A stretch of 64,000 nucleotides of DNA. It comes from Aplidium turbinatum. Lineage: Eukaryota; Chordata; Ascidiacea; Aplousobranchia; Polyclinidae. The notes beneath the pieces were generated by a model, which was not told the origin of the DNA, searched no databases, and saw only the letters and a list, made by a program, of their open reading frames with translations. The DNA is taken from the NCBI GenBank assembly GCA_918807975.1, contig OU964932.1, forward strand, positions 16,089,501-16,153,500, given 5' to 3'. Shown one piece after another: positions 56,580-64,000 of this stretch; within the stretch, counting starts at the first letter, position 1, and each line of letters opens with the position of its first letter. The position numbers were made by a program, and so were the translations under genes.

Positions 56580-56822
56580 TGTTTGGGTGGCAGCTGACTT
56601 CTGGTGACCTTCATTCATTCATTTTATTTTTCGTTGACTTGTCCGAGATGAGAACGATACTACTACAATAGTCGATATAGGCCTGCCAGCATGTTAATAA
56701 ACAGGAAAAGGTGACCTTTCTGTCGTTCGCTGCTATCCTTGTTGTGCAAAGTATTTGTATTTATTGTAATTGTATTTTTTGTTTATTTTCCCACAGAACA
56801 AAATAAACTAAACTGAACTAAC
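56580..56822 (+). repeat. LINE 3'-end fragment, copy B
   Basis: Starts GTTTGGGTGGCAGCTGACTT, contains TCGCTGCTATCCTTGTTGTG, ends AAAATAAACTAAACTGAAC. Longer than copy A by an internal segment. No coding part. Confidence 0.65.
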
Positions 56823-56914
56823 AAGCGGCCACTTCACTTCATCATCTCTTGAAACTTCGATGACTTATATGCAGTAAAAGAGTGAATAATTTGCATTTAT
56901 TTATAAGAAAATGC

Positions 56915-57105
56915 GGAGCTGGTATACAAGTCCCCCCCCCCTTGGTAACTCATGACAAAGACAGGACTACACCAAACATATAGGGTGAAACTACTTTACC
57001 TTTGCTTTACTGTTCACACACTTCAATCCACATGTTTTGGTCAACTCCTCTTTGTCATGAGTTACCAGGGGGGGGGGGGGGAAGGGGGACTTGCATACCA
57101 GCTCC
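56915..57105. mobile_element. MITE with G/C-run arms
   Basis: Inverted ends GGAGCTGGTATACAAGTCC / GGACTTGCATACCAGCTCC followed by C- and G-runs and CTCATGACAAAG/CTTTGTCATGAG. GAAAATGC stands on both sides (56907-56914, 57106-57113). Confidence 0.85.
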
Positions 57106-57446
57106 GAAAATGCATTGAACAGTTGAATTTATTCAAGAGCACTTCAACCTGCAGTTGCCTACTTTATTTACTGTATGTGATTTCTTCATATGCAATGTCA
57201 AATGTTTCTGAACAACATTTTTTGTTGAAAATGAATATATTTGATGATCGTTCACTGAGCATGCATTGTTGAAAGTTTGCACAACATCGCACAAAGTTGT
57301 TTAGTAACGCAAAAACTTGGATGCAATGTTAAGTAATGTTGAACCGTGACAAAAAACTAGTTAAAACTGGTTTGATTATTTTTTATCAAGATATCATGAC
57401 AATACATTGGTACATTATAATACAGCATAAGACCCCAGGAGGTCAC

Positions 57447-59145
57447 TAGGGATGCACAATACAGAATATCGAATCTTAGAGATTCGAATCGCATTTGCAG
57501 TTTCTTTACGGATATCAAGATTCGAAAATAAATCTGTTAAATGAACAGTGTGCGACGTTAAACAAATGTAAAGTTGATATTTTCCGTCTTGCGCGCCGAC
57601 TTTTTTCATGGACTGTTTGTTCCAAGCGCCTTTTTTCTTCCTTCATATGGTTCACACAGTTATCAGAACTGCAGACACGCAGTGCGTTCGCGCAGGAGTG
57701 AATAATTCAGGCCTCGAAATTCACGGCAGACATGTCCGCCGTCACAGCATGTGATGTCCGCGGGAAGTACCATCTAGATCGGTCATATTTGTCTGCCGAG
57801 AAATAACGCAGGAACTAGCGATACAAATCGTCACTGCATGGCACGAACAATTGTTGCGAGAATATAATTTTTTGCGCATTCTAGCGCGCATCTAGAAAAT
57901 GTGAATACTGTATCCCTTAACTTCTATTGAAAACTTTCAATTTTTACGTTGATTCAACGATTGATGACATTGAATCAGCGTAACAAAAAGCATTGTGACG
58001 CAAGAAGCCACACGACCTCGTTCGGTGTAAGTTAACCAGGTGGGCGGCGTATTTAGCAGCTACACGGCGCTTTGGCTCTTCAGTCTTCATGCGCATGTCG
58101 TTGGTCTGATGAAAGCCTTTCAGAGTGACTTCGCTGAAATTTTAAAACGCCTTCTAAACCGTAGCTATAGTTCTTAAACGGCAAAGAATTAGCAAGATGA
58201 AGTAATTAAGCATGACGATTGACGCTAAAACTGGTGTGTCCGCCGTGAGACTTAATTTGTCCGCCGATATAGCTGCTCAAACCGGACACGTTTGTCCGCC
58301 GTCAACAAAAACGAATTTCGAGGCCTGATAATTTGTGTGTGCGGCCACGAATGATTCATTACATGTGCTGTACAGTACTGCGCATTGATTTACACCACGC
58401 GCTTGAGATTCGTGAACTAGTGAGCAGTAGACTGTAGAGGATTAAAGGGATACTAAAGGAAAAACCTGACTTGGCGATTGTACACGTTCTTTGTGTTTAA
58501 AATACTAACCATAAAACGATTTTCAATAAAATTTTGCCCCATTGCGGTCTGATCAGCATTCCGCGCCTGCTTTTGTCAGAGCTTTCAAAACGGGAATGGG
58601 CGTGAGCAGCGAAACGTGCGACTGTACAGTCTACGTCACTATAGACTAGCAATCAGCTGATCGAGCAATAGTTGTTGCTGCGGGCGATTTAACTGTAGGC
58701 AATTATGTATGTATATACATCAAAACATCAAATTTCAACATCAAAACATCAGATGCCGTAACGTGGCTTTTGTTATTGCTGTCGATAGTGATGTATTCTC
58801 GAGCAGTGTTTCCACTTTTTGGTCATTTAAAAAAAATTAAAAATAAATGAAACATTGGACTTTGGGCCTTGCCAGTGCCATTGAAAACAAATTTTTTTCG
58901 GTAATTTTTTTTTTGAAATGTATTCTTGAATGTTCAGTTTACGCATTTTAATGCTTGATTCCCATTTGAAATTTTTTGAAAAGTTTAATAAAAATCATAG
59001 ATTCACAGTATAGTAACACAGGCATCAATTATTGCTTCGGAATTATTTGGAAAAAATTGCCGCGTAATTTCAGAATAGATTCAAAATTCTGGATTCGAAA
59101 TTAAGTATTCTAGAATAGCCAGGTATTCTGTATTGTGCATCCCTA
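57447..59145. mobile_element. hAT element (TAGGGATGCAC ends)
   Basis: Left TAGGGATGCACAATACAGAA; right reverse-complements to TAGGGATGCACAATACAGAA as well. GAGGTCAC flanks both sides (57439-57446, 59146-59153). It contains the nested element at 57708-58327. No transposase was recognised. Confidence 0.92.
57708..58327. mobile_element. nested DNA element with CAGGCCTCGAAATT ends
   Basis: Left CAGGCCTCGAAATTCACGG; right reverse-complements to CAGGCCTCGAAATTCG. ATAATT stands on both sides (57702-57707, 58328-58333), 6 bp. Both arms carry GTCCGCCG words (CATGTCCGCCGTCAC, GTTTGTCCGCCGTCA). No ORF. Confidence 0.8.
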
Positions 59146-59439
59146 GAGGTCACTAAGTCAACTTCCACCTCATCAGTATTTTACAAAAAAAGTTAACAAT
59201 GAAAATTGTACTGAAAAACAATAAAGAAAATAAAGAAACGTTGAATAAGGTTACAATTACAATGTGGTGGTTAGTACATACAAGTCAGTCATTAGAAAAC
59301 TGTATATGAACCTATTGTAGCAGACATACCAAAAACATGCCACACAAAAATCAAACAAAACACAAATTGGCTCCCAATACCCCACCGCAGTGCAAGATTA
59401 ACTCCACCAAAAGCTACACAATAGACTTGCATTTAGAAA

Positions 59440-60052
59440 GAGTAACAACCAACCAGATATATTCTATATAGCTTTTTAACTGAAAAGGTAGTTGAACATT
59501 AAATTGACCCACCCGAGAAAGTTCCCAAACTCTTGGTGGGATGATCTGCCCCTGCGTACACAAGTACTCAATCAGAAGTACAAAGTAGAAGTCTATATTC
59601 AACAAATAAATTCAAATTTTGCAACAAAATGCATCAAATATGCTGGAGCAACCTTGTGGAATAACACCCCAAAGCACATCACAATGTTGTTTTGTTCATT
59701 CAAAAAGAATTTATAAAGCAACTCACACCAAGCTTTTAAAGCTGACTTTACTGATCCATTTACATGCCTTTTTTATATTATTATCATTGCTTTACTATTG
59801 TTGATAACTAGTTTTCTTTTTTGTTGTTTTTTGATTTTTGACTTATTGTACTTTTTCCATATTTATTGTATATACACATTAAAATATTCCATGTGGTATT
59901 GTGGGGGCACCTTAATTTAATTTACTGCATGTTTTTTCGGTGCCTTTGTAGTGTAGCTTCCATATCAATAAAAGTAATACATTTTATTTTCTCCTATTTG
60001 TACAATGAAGTGAATGTTGGGAGCTATGCTGAAAGTCACTTGATTGATTGAT
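59440..60052 (+). mobile_element. CR1/L2-type LINE 3' fragment
   Basis: Around 59590-59716 the plus strand reads NFATKCIKYAGATLWNNTPK followed by FCSFKKNL and a stop, the C-terminal signature of CR1/L2 proteins. The element ends in TTGATTGATTGAT at about 60040-60052, like the full copy ending at 24794. Heavily 5'-truncated. Confidence 0.75.
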
Positions 60053-60188
60053 CACCATTTTGCTTCAAAGAATCGTGGTTTTTATTCCGAAACATCAGAG
60101 TTGACCAGTTGTCTGACAGGGATTTCTCCATTTGATGTGTTATATTTCAATACTTGTTTTTAGTAGTCAAATATAAGCAATTTATGAA

Positions 60189-63100
60189 ATGATTGAAGTA
60201 TTTTACTCTCAAGAAAAGGGTCGGGGGTTACGTACAACTGCTGGGTTGCTGCGTGGTTCTGTTGTAATATCATCTCTTCCTTTTGTTTATGTTCTATCAA
60301 AGTCACAAAAAGGAATTCGATGTGACCATTGTCTGACAAGGTATGACATGAGAAATATTGTTTTTCAAAAAGAAATAGTAGATCTGAGGAGTCTTCATAC
60401 ATTAGTTGAATACTACTTGCTCACAGTAAAAATAACTTAAAATACAATATATATTTGTAACTTCTAGAAAAACTTCAACTTATCTCATTGTTTATATATA
60501 CCATATTGTTTTATCAACTCACCAATTTATTCAAAGGTTCAATTTTCAACGTTTTAAAAGCTACAGAATGCTTCAGAGTCTTTTTATTGTGAAACGATTT
60601 CTTGTTTGATTCATCTTGCATTTCATACTGTCAATATTTTATTGCCTTACATCATTTTGATACGTATGGTTTTTCAACAGACATGAAACACTTCTTCGGT
60701 GTTCTGGATGTAAATTTATGAGATATTGCAACAGAGAATGCCAGGTATGAATAGAAATATAAACAACCATTACTAAAATACTGTTCAACTATGCAATTGA
60801 AACGGTACGGTTGCATTATAATTTTAAAAGTACATTATCACTCATTTGTTAATTGCAGTTGTATCACGGTTTGCACTTACAGCTTATAAAGCCTTAAAAA
60901 AACTCAAGGTGAATGAATTACTTGCAACTTACTATTTTATGTGTGTCTTCAGTTTTCATATATGATATAGCCTGTACTTTATTGATACATCTCTCATATA
61001 CAGCATGGTATTTAAATTTGTCACATTCTAATATAAACCTTTCATCATGTTTCGTGTTTTTTTTTTCATAATGTGAATGCTGCATCTCTTTGCAGAAAGG
61101 AGCATGGCATCAACACAAACCTGAGTGTGCGGCTTTAAAGCGAGTTTCGCCAAAGATCCCTCCTGATTTTGTGATCCTGCTAAGCAGAGTTCTATGGAAA
61201 TTGGTAATTGACAAAGTCTATATAACTGAACTTTTGCTTTTATAATTTTACTTTGAAAACCTGTGTTTTACCTTTGTTAGCCTACCTTATCATAGTCTGC
61301 TTTCATGATCTGTTTTTATGCTTCATTCAGCTCAAACATATGATTTTAGTCAAGGCGATTAGTGTATTATCTGTTTGTATAACTCAATGATATGTATACC
61401 ATAAAACACTACTTTTTCTGTAAAGTTACAACGTTGTCTCATGTCTTCAGTTGTATCATAACCCTTAGACCCATTTAACCAAAACAGTCGTCTGTCAATA
61501 TGAAATTGAAAAACTCCAAAAAAAGTCATATGTTTTACATTCAATCTTTATATTTCATCATAAACTCCAGTATCACAATTGCTTTCAGGAAGAAGCGATG
61601 GATGACAACAAGACAGAAGATTTAGTTTCTTTAGTTGATTTAGAATCAAGTATGTTTGCTTTAGTTTATATTGTACAGTATTTCATATATAAAAACAAAA
61701 CAATGAAAACTATTAATACTACAAAAAGTACTCAATGCTAAGCAAAAAGGCAAAGCAGAGCAAATTAAATCAAATATAGTTATTACTATCTGAAGCCTTT
61801 ATGATCCGTTAGGTGAAACAATTTGTAAAGGCTTCAGATAGTAATAACTATATTTGATGTATTTCATATATATATATAATATTTTTTTGTAAACGCACTT
61901 TTTCGAGTTGCATGTAAGGTCATTTACAACCAGTCATATAATGGGCGCAGTTGTTGTTTTAGTTATTTGGGGTTCTGTTACAAATATAATTATTTGTGTG
62001 TTAAATAAATATATGTTTGTGTACTTGCTTATTTTTTTTACAATTTTGTTCTCGTTGGCAGATTATAGTCGCCTTACTGAAGCTCAGAAAGAAACTCTTG
62101 GTCAGTTTGTTGTAGTGTTGCACTCATACTGGGGTCAAGGTACCCTTCCCCTGCAAGTACCCGACATCAAGGCAGTCTTAGAATTGTGTGCTAAGGTATA
62201 ATAAGAAAGATTTTACTCGGGTTTTATTTTCAGTAAAGTGTTTTCATTCTGCACTCTTGATTTACAATTCGTTTTAAGTTGTGTATAAATATTTTATTTG
62301 ACGTGTGATCTCTATGGCGCCACAATAGTTGGTTGGTTTGTTTTTGAATCTTTATCCTCGGACTGACAAAGCCTTGATAGGTTATTCCTGGTAGTTTCGC
62401 ATACTTGTGGAGGTTCTTTTCGCAGGGCCGGTTACGGAGATTGACAGAGTGAAGTTTTCCGGGTGTTGAAGTGTTGTTGCCGGGGAATTATTCCATTCAC
62501 TAGGTGCCGCTGAATGGAGAGCAGTCCTAAAATACGTTGCTCTTGCGCACACCCCGAGAGCTGAACCAGCGCCGCGTGACCTTGAGCCGGGCGCGTAACC
62601 ACTGAGCTAACGGGGCGGAGTACATTTGCGATTTTGTGATCGTTTTGTTAGAAGTTGTTTCAAAATAGGCAAATACTTATTTTAAAAAAATGTTCGAATT
62701 GCTTCACTGGCCTATCTTTATTTCAACTAGCCTCTATGTTTTCAGCTTAAGAATAATAGTTTTGCCATATCGGACGAAGAAATGCAATCCGACGTGGGAA
62801 CTGGGGTTTATTTAAGGTACGACCCACATGAAAAGAGACCATCTTGTTTCTCAAAGCTGTTAACATTGTCGGAATGTTTGTGTGTAGTTACGTTTATGCT
62901 GTGGCAGTTACCCTCAATACCCAGGTGTCTGCAGACGTAAATCAATGTAAAAAATGATTGATTTGCAGTCTGGGTATAACATTCTACTTTTACGTTGTTG
63001 TGGATTTCAGTTGCAGTTTGTTGAACCACAGCTGCCAACCCAATTGCGTTGCCGAATTCGACCAGACGCGGCTGAACATTCGAGCACTGCGGGACATAGA

Positions 63101-63936
63101 AACCGGTGAAGAGGTAATGTTGCAGCACGTAATGCTATGTTTGTTGTGCACGTAAAATAAACAGCAAAAAGGACGAAAAATTATGTTCCACTGCCACGTA
63201 AGGCTTAGTTTGAAACAATCGTCATACTCAAACTTATTCAAATAGAGTGCGATTGTATGTGTTTGCGCATATACTTTTTGTAAGTTTTTGCCATAACGTT
63301 CTCTCTGCTTCCTGCATTGGCCAACTTTCTCATTTCTTGAATATCAGTATGCCCAAGGGTCATTCCAATGTACGTATTGCATTGATGCAATCTTTTGGTC
63401 GAACAGTGTTCACTGCCATTAATATGTATCATATATACAGAAAATAATACAGTAGACTTTCGCTATAATGGCAATGTGGCATCTGTTGCAAAATCTCGTT
63501 TTTAAACTACAAGAAGAATTTGGCCATAGTGTAAGTGACATTTCGCTATAGCGACACTTTTTCGAAGGTCCCTTCATGTGTCACTGTGGGTGAGTTCTAT
63601 CTGTATGATGATTTTTATCGTAATAAGCTTTACGTAAGCCTACGTATGTATAATATATAATATGTATGAATATTTTGTGCATTATTTACAAAGTGAGGGA
63701 GTCAAAGCCGTGTCTATGAGCCTGTAATAAATATGTTAGCAAGAAATAAGTTTGTTGGTTGAGACTTACTTACAACCTTGTTGAGGTATTTGACGTAGCC
63801 ACATTATATTTTCCGTACTTTGTAGGTTTTAATTTCGTACGTCGACCTATTCACGACAAGCATGGAAAGACAACGTGAATTGATGAACATCTACAGATTC
63901 GTTTGCCACTGCCCTGCCTGCGCCAATAAGATGCAT
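60189..63936 (+). CDS. SMYD3: SMYD3-like MYND-SET lysine methyltransferase, eight exons, 3' end beyond the window
   Basis: Exons 60189-60340, 60681-60744, 61096-61203, 61589-61649, 62062-62195, 62746-62816, 63011-63113 and 63826-63936 (last donor less sure) all have AG/GT borders and agreeing phases. The 268 residues begin MIEVFYSQEKGRGLR (start of the split SET domain). The MYND finger uses C45, C48, C58, C61, C67, C71, H79, C83. Next come the insert region (PPDFVILLSRVLWKL, DLESNYSRLTEAQKETLGQF) and the core SET motif NHSC at 202-205 (LLNHSCQPNC). Then GEEVLISYVD carries Tyr236 at the position of the catalytic Tyr, and the post-SET cysteines are C258, C260, C263. The segment VGTGVYLSCSLLNHSC aligns with human SMYD3. 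The enzyme transfers methyl groups from SAM to lysines of cytoplasmic and nuclear proteins. The TPR-like C-terminal part lies to the right. Confidence 0.92.
61769..61858 (+). repeat. perfect 33-bp intronic hairpin
   Basis: The arm starting ATCAAATATAGTTATTACTA (33 bases) is mirrored without mismatch after a 24-base loop (TGATCCGTTAGGTGAAACAA...). It lies in intron 4 of the SMYD3-like gene, in the sense orientation. It could be a small MITE or a hairpin RNA precursor. Confidence 0.75.
62340..62618 (-). repeat. full-length tRNA-headed SINE in intron 5 of the SMYD3-like gene
   Basis: On the minus strand: head CCGCCCCGTTAGCTCAGTGG, B box GGTTCAGCTC, body CTCCATTCAGCGGCACCTAG and ATTCCCCGGCAACAAC, tail AGTCCGAGGATAAAGATTC ending in an A-rich run. 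The best reference copy of the family in this window. Confidence 0.85.
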
Positions 63937-64000
63937 GTACTGTATTCCTTCTCGAATAAAATAATAACCGTTTATGTTGCGCAGAAAACTAAACGAAAAG

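Overview
The window is nuclear DNA from a multicellular animal. It is AT-rich, its host genes are split by GT-AG introns of a few hundred bases to several kilobases, and most of the rest is transposon. The gene set and the many tRNA-headed SINEs, hAT elements and L2/CR1-type LINEs suit a marine invertebrate. A tunicate or another invertebrate deuterostome is my guess, held loosely.

Three host genes can be assembled from exons whose splice phases agree. (1) Positions 34-894, minus strand: the first two coding exons of a gene whose second exon resembles the EF-hand part of WDR49/WDR64-type WD-repeat proteins. (2) Positions 12817-18669, minus strand: a complete five-exon gene for a 219-residue protein with two RRMs, like RBM4/RBM14 (lark). 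(3) Positions 60189-63936, plus strand: eight exons of a SMYD3-like MYND-SET lysine methyltransferase that runs off the right edge.

The dominant object is one giant DNA transposon at 24843-53836 (about 29 kb). It has terminal inverted repeats beginning ACCACCGTCATTCTGG and an 8-bp target duplication CTGCAAGG. The arms are not simple repeats: each is a long array of a ~205-bp satellite unit, about 14.5 kb on the left and about 7.9 kb on the right, in opposite orientations, so the element is a huge foldback. The core (39.5-45.8 kb) carries one long gene on the minus strand, a 1198-codon open frame. It combines an N-terminal Cys/His-rich segment, a DDE transposase of the MULE/KDZ-like kind, a Ulp1-type cysteine protease with all its catalytic residues, and a USP-type deubiquitinase whose last third lies just downstream beyond a GC-rich interruption. 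A foldback satellite transposon with two different de-ubiquitin/de-SUMO-type protease domains on its transposase is the best candidate here for something undescribed.

Layout: 0-0.9 kb host gene 1; 0.9-5.9 kb intergenic with MITEs and hAT fragments; 5.9-8.7 kb a jockey/CR1-like LINE remnant with two hAT elements inserted (one itself carrying a third); 9.2-11.7 kb a decayed pogo-like transposon with a PHD-like zinc finger and an RTE-type LINE inserted in its coding minisatellite; 12.6-18.7 kb the RRM gene with hAT, SINE and foldback insertions in introns; 18.8-21.1 kb an element full of GGTTAG-type repeats with a nested hAT; 21.8-24.8 kb an L2/CR1-type LINE with a long intact RT frame; 24.8-53.8 kb the giant element; 54-60 kb MITEs, hATs and LINE tails; 60.2 kb to the end SMYD3.

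Most insertions were delimited by matching target-site duplications seen directly in the sequence, so their order of arrival can be read.
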